Shown here piece after piece: positions 10,867 through 18,997 of a stretch of 64,000 bases of DNA. Each line of letters opens with the position of its first letter. The stretch's first letter is position 1. Made by a program: the position numbers and the translations under genes. The notes below the pieces were generated by a model, which had not been told where the DNA came from, searched no databases, and saw only the letters and a list, made by a program, of their open reading frames with translations. The stretch is from Engelhardtia mirabilis (GTDB lineage: Bacteria > Planctomycetota > UBA1135 > GCA-002686595), in NCBI GenBank assembly GCA_007751255.1, contig CP036296.1, positions 3,286,001 to 3,350,000 on the forward strand. Reading direction: 5' to 3'.

Positions 10867-11804
10867 CGCGTCAGCCACGAGGCCAGGTTGGTGCCCGGGC
10901 ACTCGGTGTTCTTGAAGTGACGGTGACCGAAGACGGCGCTGCGCGCGATCCCGTATTGACCGCGCAGGCCGTCGATCAGCTGGGTCAAGGCGATCAACGC
11001 CGCCGGCGTCGGCCGCTCGCTGTTGAAGTTGCCCAGCAGGCAGATGCCGATGTTGCCGGAGTTGAAGTTCGCGCCCGTGGCGGGGTCGCGCCCCGCGTGG
11101 GCGCCCTGCCACTGCAGTTCGCGACCCTGGAACACGCGGCCGCAGGGATCGATCAGGAAGTGGTAGCCGATGTCGGCCCAGCCGTTGGTGCTGACGTGCT
11201 CGTGCTGGACCCGGCGCAGGGCGTCCGCCGACGCGGCGAGGCTGGCGCCATGGAGGTGCCCGGCGCTCATGGCCGTGTGGTGGACCGTGATCTTGTTCCA
11301 GCGCGAGGCCGGGGTCATGTCGCGGCGATCCGCGGGCGAAGCACCCCAGATCGCGCGCGGGATCGCTGTGCCGCTGAAGCTCGCCTCCACCCGCTCGGCC
11401 TTGTCCACATGCCCGACGTCCAGTCCGAGCTGCTCGATGGCCGCCAGACCGTCTTCCGCGCGGTGCTGTTGGTAGGCGCTGGCGAGGCGGTCGGTCAGCA
11501 CCGCCTGGAAGCCCAGGGCCGCCAGCTCCAGTCGCGTCGAAATCACCTCAGGATCGGCTGAGTTGCGGTCCAGAGCCGCCATCTCGGCGCGACCCTCGGC
11601 CAGGTCGAGCAGGGCGTCGAGGCGCTCTTCGGAGGCGGCGCCGGGTCCTTCCGCCGAGAGCCAGCGGTCGATACGGTCCAGACGCTCCCAGCCCATCGGG
11701 AGCTGAGCCCAGTCGTTGAATTGCACCCGCGCACCGAGGCGGGGACCTGGGGCGGCGCAGGCGACCACCAGCAGCGCGATCGCGAGGCCCCGGACCAACG
11801 CCAT
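10719..11804 (-). CDS. N-acetylmuramoyl-L-alanine amidase lipoprotein (Amidase_2/PGRP fold)
   Basis: 361 residues from ATG 11804. The N-terminus has a lipobox (VVAC, Cys about 16), so an outer-membrane or periplasmic lipoprotein is likely. After an alpha-helical region (residues ~25-130), the zinc amidase domain shows ITVHHTAMSAGHL, YHFLIDPCGRVFQGR, HAGRDPATG and GHRHFKNTECPG, giving the His, His and Cys zinc ligands. It would cleave the MurNAc-L-Ala bond of peptidoglycan. The last ~45 residues are Ser/Thr-rich and lie antisense to the 3' end of the rmd-like gene. A much longer upstream extension of the reading frame is low-complexity and was rejected. Confidence 0.9.
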   Translation of the reverse strand: MALVRGLAIALLVVACAAPGPRLGARVQFNDWAQLPMGWERLDRIDRWLSAEGPGAASEERLDALLDLAEGRAEMAALDRNSADPEVISTRLELAALGFQAVLTDRLASAYQQHRAEDGLAAIEQLGLDVGHVDKAERVEASFSGTAIPRAIWGASPADRRDMTPASRWNKITVHHTAMSAGHLHGASLAASADALRRVQHEHVSTNGWADIGYHFLIDPCGRVFQGRELQWQGAHAGRDPATGANFNSGNIGICLLGNFNSERPTPAALIALTQLIDGLRGQYGIARSAVFGHRHFKNTECPGTNLASWLTRYKAGLAMSSSSDSSPTLGDQPRAASLAATPTTSLGSWDRTRSGSSSVR

Positions 11805-12055
11805 GGCACCGCCCGACCGGCCAGCGCCTGCACTTCCTCGCGTCGCAGACCAGGCGCGGGGGGCCTCACCACCTCGACGGGCTTCGAGTCGGGTTCTCTC
11901 GACAGGAGAAATCTGGGGCCGCTTGGACGATAGTGAGGAAGGAGCCAAGCCTGCGAGACCGCCTGGGCGGTGATGGGACCGTGGGGCCGTGGCGGCCGCT
12001 AGGGCGCCCGCTCGCCCACACTCGTACCACTTTGGATGATCCCGGAGCAACGACC

Positions 12056-15019
12056 GTGACCCGACCTGTTCAACGACGGCGCCTGCGCGGGCTCGCCACC
12101 CTCGGCCTGCTCCTGTTGGGATCAGGCCTGTGCGCCCCGCTCGCAGCGGGCGCTCAGGACGAGGATCTGGAGCTCGAGGCGCTGCTGCGCGAAGTTCGGG
12201 TCGAGGCCGATCGACTGCGGCTGCGCGGGGACTGGTCGGCGGCGGGCCGAGAGTTGGACGAACTGCTGGGTGAGGAGCCCTCCGACTGGCGCTCGCGCGT
12301 CTATCTCGGGCGCCTGGACCTGGACCGTGGACAGCACGACGCAGCCCTGGACGAGCTCGAGCGGGCCTTGAAAGACGCGGCCGGCGCACCGCCGGCCGAT
12401 CCGGACCTGCTGCTGCTGTTCGAGACGCAGCTCGAAGCCCTGGCCGAGCTGGGCCGGGGCAGCGAGGTCGAGGCGGTCCTGATGGAGGCCGGCGAGCGTG
12501 GTTTCTCGGCCGAAGAGCCGCGACTTGCGGAGCCCGCGGCCCGGGGCCTGTTGGAGATCGGCAAGCGCACACGTGCCGTCGAACTGCGCCGCAGCGCCGC
12601 CCGCGCCGAGGTCGACGATTGGCGCTCGCTGCTCGCACGGGGTCAGTGCCAGCGGGCCCTGGGCGACCTGACCGGCGCTTCCGAGAGCGTCGTCGCGGCC
12701 GCGGCGGCCTGCGGGACCACGCCCGAGGCGCCGGTGCTGGCCGAGCTGGCCGACATCTACTTCGAAGCCGACGGCGAGGGCCAGCGTGGAAGCGGCTCCC
12801 GTCCGGCGGGCGAGCTCTTCCTCGAGGCCTTGCAGCGCAATCCCAAGTGCGAGTCGGCCCTGCTCGGCCTGCACGCCATGGGTCGGGTCAACTGGCGACG
12901 CCAGAACCGTGGCGCCATGGAGTACATCGAGGACCTGCTGCGGGACCGACCGACCTCGGTCGAGGGACTCCTGGCCGTGACGCGCTACCAGCTCGATCTG
13001 GGCCAACTGCCCGCGGTGCGAGCGCGCCTCGCGCGTCTGGACCAGATCGCCCCCGGCCGTCGCGACGTGGGCACCCTGCACGCGGCACTGGCCTGGGTCG
13101 AGCACCATCGCGACGACTGCCGGAAGATCCTCGCGCGCCTGGCGCAGGTCGATCCAGACGATTCCGAGCCCGAGCGTGAGGTGGGCCGCCACCTGCTCGA
13201 GCTGTATCGCTTCTCCGAGGGACTCGACTTCCTGCGCTCGGCGGTCGAGCGCGACACCGGCGACCACCAGGCCTGGACGCAGCTCGGACGCGCCCTGGCG
13301 AACACCGGCGACGTGCGCGGCGGCCTGGAGGCCTTGGACCGGGCCAAGACCGAGGCCAAGGGCCGCCACGACGTCTGGCGCGAGAACACGCGCGTGGTGC
13401 TCGGTCGCATCGTCGACGAGTTCGAGGAAGTCGAAGCGGGCCTTCTGACCTTCGCCTGGCCGCCGACGGGCTCGGACGTGCTGGCGGAGTATTGGGTGCC
13501 CTTCTACTCGGAGGCGCGCAAGGATCTGGCCCTGCGCTACGGCTACTCCTCGGGCAAGGTTCGCATCGAGGTCTTCGATCGCCACGGCGACTTCTCCGTG
13601 CGCTCGACGGGTTTCCAGGGCTTTCCGGCCCTGGGTGTGTGCTTCGGCCCGGTCGTGACCGCCGTGTCGCCCCTGTCCGAGATGCGCGGCAGCTTCTCCT
13701 GGGCGCGCACCTCGTACCACGAGTTCACCCACGTGGTGCACCTGGGCCTGTCGAACAACCGTTGCCCGCGCTGGATCACCGAGGGCCTGGCCACCTGGGA
13801 GGAGACGCGCGTCAACCCCTCCTGGGATCGCAACCTGCGTCGGGACCTGCTCGACAGCCACGCCAGCGGCACGATCTTCCCGCTGCGCGAGCTGAACGCG
13901 GCCTTCCGCGGACCGCGCATCATCTTCGGCTACTACCAGGGCGGCCTGCTGTGCCGGATGCTGATCGACGAGTTCGGCTTCCCGTCGATGATCAGGCTGC
14001 TGGAGGCCTTCGATCGCGGTGAGGACCTGGACGGAGCCATGGACTCCGTCTTCGGGCTCACCCCGGAGCAGATCGACGAGCGCTTCGACGCCTTCGTGCG
14101 CCAAGAGATCGCGGGCCTTTCGATCGAGCCGCGCTGGGATCCGGACCAGGTCCGACGCCTGCGGTTCGGGCTGGATCCGGAGCCGCCGCAGGATCCGGCC
14201 CGGCTCGAGCGTTGGAAGGACGACTGGGCGACGGTGGCCTGGTCCGCCTACCAGCAGGACAGCCAAGTCGACGCTCAGGAGGCCCTGCGGCGGGCCGAAT
14301 CGGCGGGGGAGCCGCCCCTGCGCGCCCTGGCATTGCGCGGGCAGATGGCCTTCGCGGCCAAGGACGTCCGGCGCGCGGTGGAGCTCTGGGACCAGTTCCT
14401 CGGTGCCGGCGGTGACGACTTCTTCGTGCGCGTCGCCCTGGCCGACCTGGCCTGGAACGACGGCGATTCCGACACGGCCAAAGGGCACCTCTTGGCAGCG
14501 GAGGCGGCCTACCCGGGCTTCCCGGACCCGTCCCTCTCGGCCGAGCTCGGCCTGGCCCGGCTCTACGAAGGCTTGGACGACGAGGACTCGGCCATGGCCG
14601 CGCGGGAGCGCTGGTTGGGCTGGAACGGTGGTGAGGCCGAGCTGCGGCTGGTCGTGGCAGCCTGGCATGCCCGCGCCGGGCGCTTCACCGAGGCCGAGCG
14701 CTTGCTGCGCGAGGCCAACGAGGTCGATCCCTTCCGCAGGCGCATGCACGTGGACTGGGCGGCGGCGCTGCTCGAGCTGGGGCGCTTCGACGATGTGCTG
14801 CGCGAGGTGCGCGTGGCACGCATGGTCAGTCCCGAGCTCGACGCCGACGGACCGGCCGAGTGGGGCGACGCGGAGTTCGCCGAGCTCTTCGGCCTCGAGG
14901 CCCAGGCTCTGCGCGGCCTGGGGCGCGACGAGGAGGCCCGCGAGCGGGCGCAGGATGGGCTGGATCTCGACGCGCAGGAGCCGCGCTCGCGCGACGTCCT
15001 CGACCGGCCCGGCGGCTGA
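12056..15019 (+). CDS. Secreted TPR protein with gluzincin (peptidase MA-like) domain
   Basis: 987 residues from GTG 12056, with GGAG at 12043-12046. A Sec signal is visible (LRGLATLGLLLLGSGLCAPL, then AGAQ). Residues ~30-480 and ~690-970 consist of TPR-like helical pairs. Between them is a zinc peptidase core: His555-Glu556-x2-His559 in YHEFTHVVHLG and the third ligand Glu576 in WITEGLATWEE, the HExxH...E arrangement of gluzincins. Proteins of this build occur mainly in Planctomycetes and relatives. A periplasmic or surface protease in large complexes is likely; the substrate is unknown. A long antisense frame here is not a gene. Confidence 0.85.
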   Translation: MTRPVQRRRLRGLATLGLLLLGSGLCAPLAAGAQDEDLELEALLREVRVEADRLRLRGDWSAAGRELDELLGEEPSDWRSRVYLGRLDLDRGQHDAALDELERALKDAAGAPPADPDLLLLFETQLEALAELGRGSEVEAVLMEAGERGFSAEEPRLAEPAARGLLEIGKRTRAVELRRSAARAEVDDWRSLLARGQCQRALGDLTGASESVVAAAAACGTTPEAPVLAELADIYFEADGEGQRGSGSRPAGELFLEALQRNPKCESALLGLHAMGRVNWRRQNRGAMEYIEDLLRDRPTSVEGLLAVTRYQLDLGQLPAVRARLARLDQIAPGRRDVGTLHAALAWVEHHRDDCRKILARLAQVDPDDSEPEREVGRHLLELYRFSEGLDFLRSAVERDTGDHQAWTQLGRALANTGDVRGGLEALDRAKTEAKGRHDVWRENTRVVLGRIVDEFEEVEAGLLTFAWPPTGSDVLAEYWVPFYSEARKDLALRYGYSSGKVRIEVFDRHGDFSVRSTGFQGFPALGVCFGPVVTAVSPLSEMRGSFSWARTSYHEFTHVVHLGLSNNRCPRWITEGLATWEETRVNPSWDRNLRRDLLDSHASGTIFPLRELNAAFRGPRIIFGYYQGGLLCRMLIDEFGFPSMIRLLEAFDRGEDLDGAMDSVFGLTPEQIDERFDAFVRQEIAGLSIEPRWDPDQVRRLRFGLDPEPPQDPARLERWKDDWATVAWSAYQQDSQVDAQEALRRAESAGEPPLRALALRGQMAFAAKDVRRAVELWDQFLGAGGDDFFVRVALADLAWNDGDSDTAKGHLLAAEAAYPGFPDPSLSAELGLARLYEGLDDEDSAMAARERWLGWNGGEAELRLVVAAWHARAGRFTEAERLLREANEVDPFRRRMHVDWAAALLELGRFDDVLREVRVARMVSPELDADGPAEWGDAEFAELFGLEAQALRGLGRDEEARERAQDGLDLDAQEPRSRDVLDRPGG

Positions 15020-15058
15020 ATCGGATCGCCCGGAGCGGGCAGGCGCTAACATCCTGCG

Positions 15059-15685
15059 GTGAGCCCGACCTCAGACCCCCGGCCCGTCTTCGTCGTGCTC
15101 GATGGCGTCGACGGGTGCGGCAAGAGCACCCAAGCCGAGCGCCTTTGCGACGCCCTGCGGCGCGAGGGTCGCGAGCCCCTGCACCTGCGCGAACCCGGCA
15201 GCACCGGTGCCGGTGAACGGCTGCGGGCGATCCTCTTGGACCCCGAGGTCGAGCTCGGAGCTGGCGCCGAGACGTTGATGTTCGCCGCCGCGCGGCGGCA
15301 GCTCCTGGACGAGCTCGTGCGCCCGGCTCTGATCGCCGGGCGCGACGTCGTCTGTGAGCGCGGCAACCCGGCCACCTACGCCTACCAGGCCGTGGCCGGC
15401 GAGCTGGACCCCGACGCGGTCCTGGCGCTCTTGGATGGTTGGTGCCGATCCCCTGCTCCCGACCTGGAGCTGGTGCTCTCCATCGACGTCGACGAGGCCG
15501 CTGCCCGCCGCGGCGGCGAACACGACCGCATGGAGCAGAAGGGCCTGGAGTTCCAACGTCGCGTCGCCAAGGGCCTGGCCGACTACGTGCAGCGCCGCGA
15601 TCGCGCCCGCAGTCTGGACGCCGCGGGCTCCACCGATGAAGTGGCCCAGCGGGTGTTGCAGGAGGTGCGTCGTGCGCGTGGTTGA
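15059..15685 (+). CDS. tmk: Thymidylate kinase
   Basis: 208 residues starting at GTG 15059. FVVLDGVDGCGKSTQAERL carries the P-loop, HLREPGSTGAGERLR is the DR(E)P-type dTMP-binding region (here REPG), and a Lid-like LLDGWCRSPAPDLELVLSIDV segment follows. The enzyme phosphorylates dTMP to dTDP for DNA synthesis. It overlaps holB by 14 bp, a common tmk-holB arrangement. Confidence 0.95.
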   Translation: MSPTSDPRPVFVVLDGVDGCGKSTQAERLCDALRREGREPLHLREPGSTGAGERLRAILLDPEVELGAGAETLMFAAARRQLLDELVRPALIAGRDVVCERGNPATYAYQAVAGELDPDAVLALLDGWCRSPAPDLELVLSIDVDEAAARRGGEHDRMEQKGLEFQRRVAKGLADYVQRRDRARSLDAAGSTDEVAQRVLQEVRRARG

Positions 15686-16796
15686 ACCCCTCGGTCACGC
15701 GGACGCCATTCGCGGCCTGTGGCGGGCGGCGGCGGCGGATCGCCTCAGTCACGCGCTCCTGGTGCGCGGACCCCAGGGCGTGGGCAAGTTCACGGCCTGC
15801 GTCTGGCTGGCCCAGGGGCTGCTCTGCCGAGACCTGGCCGCCGCGGGTGCGGTGGACGACTGGCGACCCTGCGGAACTTGCCCTTCGTGCAAGAAGGTGG
15901 CCAGCGGCGAGTGGCGCGGAAACCACCCCGACTTCCTGCGGGTCGACCCGGTCGAGGAGGGTTGGGACGAGATCCCGATCCAGGCGGTGGCCGAGCGCTC
16001 CGGCGATTCGGGCGGTCCCTGCGTGGGCAGCTTCCTGAAGCTGCGCCCCGCGGAGGGGGCGAACCGCGTGGTGCTGGTGCGGGAGGCCGAGCGCCTGAAC
16101 CTGCCGGCTCAGAACGCCCTGCTCAAGACCCTCGAAGAACCCTCGGCGGGGACCTTCCTGCTGCTCGAGGCCAGTCGCCCCGACAGCCTGCTGCCGACCA
16201 TTCGGAGCCGCGTGCTCGAGGTACGCCTGGGCGCCCTGAGCGACGCGGACACCGAAGCGGTGTTGGCAGCCAGCGCCGCGGACGACGAAGCCCTGGCTGG
16301 GCTCGACCTGATCGAACTCGCCGTGTTGGCCCGGGGGGCACCGGGCGAGGTTCTGCGCCTGGCGCGCACCGGTGCCCTGGCCCTGCTGGCGGCAGCGACG
16401 CCGCTGCTCGAGGGTCGTGGCGACGCCCTGGCTGCCGCCGCGGCCGTGTGGGAGGTGGACGGCGAGTATCAGGGAGGCACGGCCCTGGCACGCGACCGTG
16501 GCCGGGTGCGATTGACGCTGGAGCTGCTGCGCGATGTCCTCGCCGGCGCCCTGCGGGTCGCAGCGACCGGGGATCCCGCCCAGGCAGGTCGGGGCGAGCC
16601 GGCGCGCTTGGCCCAGGGCCTCAGCGCGCGCCTGGGAACCCAGGCCCTGACCGACGGACTCGATGGCCTCCTGCGTGTGCGCCGCGACATCGATCTCAAC
16701 CTGGACCCAGGCGCGGCCCTCGAGCGGGCCCTGGTCGGCCTCGAGGCCCAGCTTGGATCGCCAGCGGGGGCGACAGGGGCACGGCGCCGCGGTTGA
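15672..16796 (+). CDS. holB: DNA polymerase III delta' subunit
   Basis: 374 residues from GTG 15672, with GGAGG at 15661-15665 six nt upstream inside tmk. The AAA+ clamp-loader fold is shown by LSHALLVRGPQGVGKFTAC (Walker A), a four-Cys zinc module (LLC ... CGTCPSCKK), and the sensor-type LNLPAQNALLKTLEEPS and DSLLPTIRSR. It is part of the clamp loader that loads the beta sliding clamp. Translation is probably coupled to tmk. Confidence 0.93.
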   Translation: MRVVEPLGHADAIRGLWRAAAADRLSHALLVRGPQGVGKFTACVWLAQGLLCRDLAAAGAVDDWRPCGTCPSCKKVASGEWRGNHPDFLRVDPVEEGWDEIPIQAVAERSGDSGGPCVGSFLKLRPAEGANRVVLVREAERLNLPAQNALLKTLEEPSAGTFLLLEASRPDSLLPTIRSRVLEVRLGALSDADTEAVLAASAADDEALAGLDLIELAVLARGAPGEVLRLARTGALALLAAATPLLEGRGDALAAAAAVWEVDGEYQGGTALARDRGRVRLTLELLRDVLAGALRVAATGDPAQAGRGEPARLAQGLSARLGTQALTDGLDGLLRVRRDIDLNLDPGAALERALVGLEAQLGSPAGATGARRRG

Positions 16797-16843
16797 ATGG
16801 AGCACCCGCCCGGGCCGCGAGGTCCGAGCCGAGCCGGAACACC

Positions 16844-17230
16844 ATGGACGACCGCTTTCGATCGATTGCCCTGCGCGACGGGCGCTATGCACCGGAGGCG
16901 GTGCGCTTCCTGCTCGAGGGGCTGGACTACGCCATGAAGCTCTCCGGTCGCGGCAGCCTGAAGGGGCAGGCGCGGCACGTGAGCGGCAAGGAGGTTCTGC
17001 TCGGGTTGCAGCGCTTCGCGGGCGAGACCTTCGGACCCCTGACGCCGCAGGTCTGGCGGACCTGGGGCGTGAAGCAGACCATCGACTGGGGCCGCATCGT
17101 GTTCCTCCTCGTGGAGAACGGGATCCTGAGCCAGCAGGAGAGCGACAGGATCGAGGACTTCGAGAGCGACCTCGACTACGAGCGCGAGTTCGTCGAAGGC
17201 TACCGGGTGGATCTGCCGACGCGCCTCTGA
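16844..17230 (+). CDS. Minf_1886 family protein of unknown function
   Basis: 128 residues. YAPEAVRFLLEGLDYAMKL, HVSGKEVLLGLQRFA, WRTWGVKQTIDWGRIVFLLV and ILSQQESDRIEDFESD match the conserved layout of the Minf_1886 family, known from PVC-group and other bacteria without a known role. All-alpha, cytoplasmic, no signal. Start ATG 16844 is 47 bp after holB on the same strand, so it may belong to the tmk-holB transcript. Confidence 0.85.
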   Translation: MDDRFRSIALRDGRYAPEAVRFLLEGLDYAMKLSGRGSLKGQARHVSGKEVLLGLQRFAGETFGPLTPQVWRTWGVKQTIDWGRIVFLLVENGILSQQESDRIEDFESDLDYEREFVEGYRVDLPTRL

Positions 17231-17242
17231 CGGGGTGCGTCG

Positions 17243-17298
17243 GTGACCGCCACGCGGTGCCCACTACGCGGTGACCGCCACGCGGTGCCCACTACGCG
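17243..17298. repeat. 28-bp direct repeat, two copies
   Basis: Copies 17243-17270 and 17271-17298 (GTGACCGCCACGCGGTGCCC...) are identical, and a third partial copy follows. They lie in the 294-bp gap between the Minf_1886 gene and the permease. No gene is visible in the rest of that gap. Confidence 0.9.
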
Positions 17299-17524
17299 GT
17301 GCCCGCTCGAGTGGCCCGTCGATGGAAGACCGCCGCAACGCCGCGGCGAGGCCGGTGGATGGCTCCGTGCCGAGGCTGACCCTCGAGGTCCCTCGGCCGA
17401 TGGAACCGGGCGCCGGGGCTGTTCGCCGACTCGGCGTCACGGGCGACAGGCCTTGGGCACCCTGCGCTGACGCGGCGGTGGAAACCCGCTCGCGCCCGGC
17501 GGGCCCTGTCCCCATCATGCTCGG

Positions 17525-18871
17525 ATGCTGGAGAACCTGTCTCGCACGCGCCGCAACGTCGCGCTGGGCATCGTCGCCACAGTCGTACTGTTGTTTGCTT
17601 GGTACATCCGCTCGGTCCTGAACCCGCTGCTGCTCGGCTACCTGTTGGCATTCATCCTGCAGCCCGTGGTTCGCAAGCTGACGGATCGGGGGATGAAGCG
17701 CACGGGAGCGGTGGTCTCCGTGTTCGCCCTGGCGTTCGTGGTTGCGACCGTGCTCGGACTCGGCGTGCTGCACCAGGGTCGCTCGCTGATCGTGGATGTC
17801 CTGGCCCCCAAGGACGGTGAAGGCAGAGCGGCCCGGAGCGAGGCGGCGCGAGGCGACCAGGCCGCCGATGAGACCGAGTTCGAGCTCACGCAGGACGAAT
17901 CCGCCGGCGTGGATGCTCCCGAAGAAGTGGCTACGGCGAAGGGTGAGGCTGCTGCAAGAATGGCGGCGGGCGAGAAGCCGGTCGACGCGCACCGATCACC
18001 GGAGTCCGACTCGCCGTCCGCGGGCGAAGCGGAAGAAACCGGAGTGCAATCCCTGCAACGGGTGCGCGACTGGGCGGCCAAGGTGCTCGGTGACGAGTGG
18101 GTCCCGGCTTCGGTTCCGAGCCAGAAGGAATTGGTCGGGATCCTGTCGGAGTTCGCTGCCGAGAACGAGGGCGCGGTGCAGGCCGCGGGCGAAGTCGGAG
18201 CGCGCGCGGCCGAGTCGATCTTCGCCTACATCCAGCGCTTCTTCGGCGGCTTCCTGGGCCTCTCGACCCTGGTGATCCTGGTGCCGGTCTACGCCTTCTT
18301 CTGGCTGTTCGAGATCGAGCGCCTCAACGAATACCTGGCCAGTCGCTTTCCGCGCCGCCAGCGCCATCGCCTGACCAAGACCTTCGAGAAGCTGGGCGAG
18401 GTGCTCTCGGTGTTCTTCCGCGGCAGGCTTCTCGTGAGCCTGTTGAAGGGCCTGTTCCTGACGGTTGCCCTGGCCCTGGCTGGCGTTCCCTACGCGCTGC
18501 TCTTGGGGCTCGGTGGCGGGTTCCTGTCGATCGTGCCGTTCATCGGCGGGCTGGTGTCCTTCGCCCTGGCCCTGGTGGTGGCCCTTTCCAGCCACGGTCT
18601 GGTCTACGCACTCTTGGCCACCGGTGGCATCTTCGCCGCAGCCGAGTTGCTCGAGGGCTACGTGCTCCTGCCGCGCATCTTGGGCGAGAGCCTGGGTCTG
18701 TCCGATGTCGCCGTGCTCTTCGCCGTCACCGCCGGCGGTGCGGCCCTGGGTCTGTTCGGTGTCCTGGTCGCCTTGCCCCTGGCGGCGGTGATCAAGATCT
18801 GTTGGATGGAGTTCGTTGAGCCGGCCCTCGATCAGTTCGCTGAAGAAGAGAGCAAGTTCGACGCGGGCTGA
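17525..18871 (+). CDS. AI-2E family (PerM-type) permease with large hydrophilic insert
   Basis: 448 residues. Two N-terminal helices (about 12-45 and 62-85) are followed by a ~95-residue acidic, Ala-rich insert (about 95-190) that is unusual for the family. Then come the typical amphipathic segment and the C-terminal membrane half with FGGFLGLSTLVILVPVYAFF, GLGGGFLSIVPFIGGLVSFA and LPRILGESLGLSDV. Members export small molecules, including AI-2 or sodium, or have unknown roles; the true substrate cannot be read from sequence. Preceded by a repeat-containing 294-bp gap and followed by a terminator-like hairpin. Confidence 0.85.
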   Translation: MLENLSRTRRNVALGIVATVVLLFAWYIRSVLNPLLLGYLLAFILQPVVRKLTDRGMKRTGAVVSVFALAFVVATVLGLGVLHQGRSLIVDVLAPKDGEGRAARSEAARGDQAADETEFELTQDESAGVDAPEEVATAKGEAAARMAAGEKPVDAHRSPESDSPSAGEAEETGVQSLQRVRDWAAKVLGDEWVPASVPSQKELVGILSEFAAENEGAVQAAGEVGARAAESIFAYIQRFFGGFLGLSTLVILVPVYAFFWLFEIERLNEYLASRFPRRQRHRLTKTFEKLGEVLSVFFRGRLLVSLLKGLFLTVALALAGVPYALLLGLGGGFLSIVPFIGGLVSFALALVVALSSHGLVYALLATGGIFAAAELLEGYVLLPRILGESLGLSDVAVLFAVTAGGAALGLFGVLVALPLAAVIKICWMEFVEPALDQFAEEESKFDAG

Positions 18872-18927
18872 CGCGGGGTCCAGCGTTGGATCGGGCGAGA
18901 GCGCGAACCGAGCCGGGCCGAACGAAG

Positions 18928-18963
18928 CAGGCGGGGCCGACCCTGATCGGTCGACCCCGCCTG
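18928..18963. terminator. Hairpin between convergent genes, likely bidirectional terminator
   Basis: Arms 18928-18942 and 18949-18963 pair over 15 bp with one G:U, around a 6-nt loop CTGATC. It lies between the convergent permease and S41 protease genes. There is no T-run, so termination strength is uncertain. Confidence 0.6.
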
Positions 18964-18997
18964 AGTGTCACGGGCCGCGGCCCGGTCGCACCGCGAT

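Noticed and set aside
11805-12638. N-terminal extension of the amidase reading frame
   Set aside because: The stretch upstream of 11804 is Arg/Pro/Ala-rich and overlaps the next gene; the lipoprotein signal begins at 11804.
12122-15052. 976-codon antisense frame over the TPR metalloprotease
   Set aside because: High GC keeps the antisense frame open. It has no domain signature, signal or ribosome site, while the sense frame has a signal peptide and zinc motif.
17243-17298. CRISPR-like repeats
   Set aside because: Only two adjacent copies with no spacers and no cas genes nearby.
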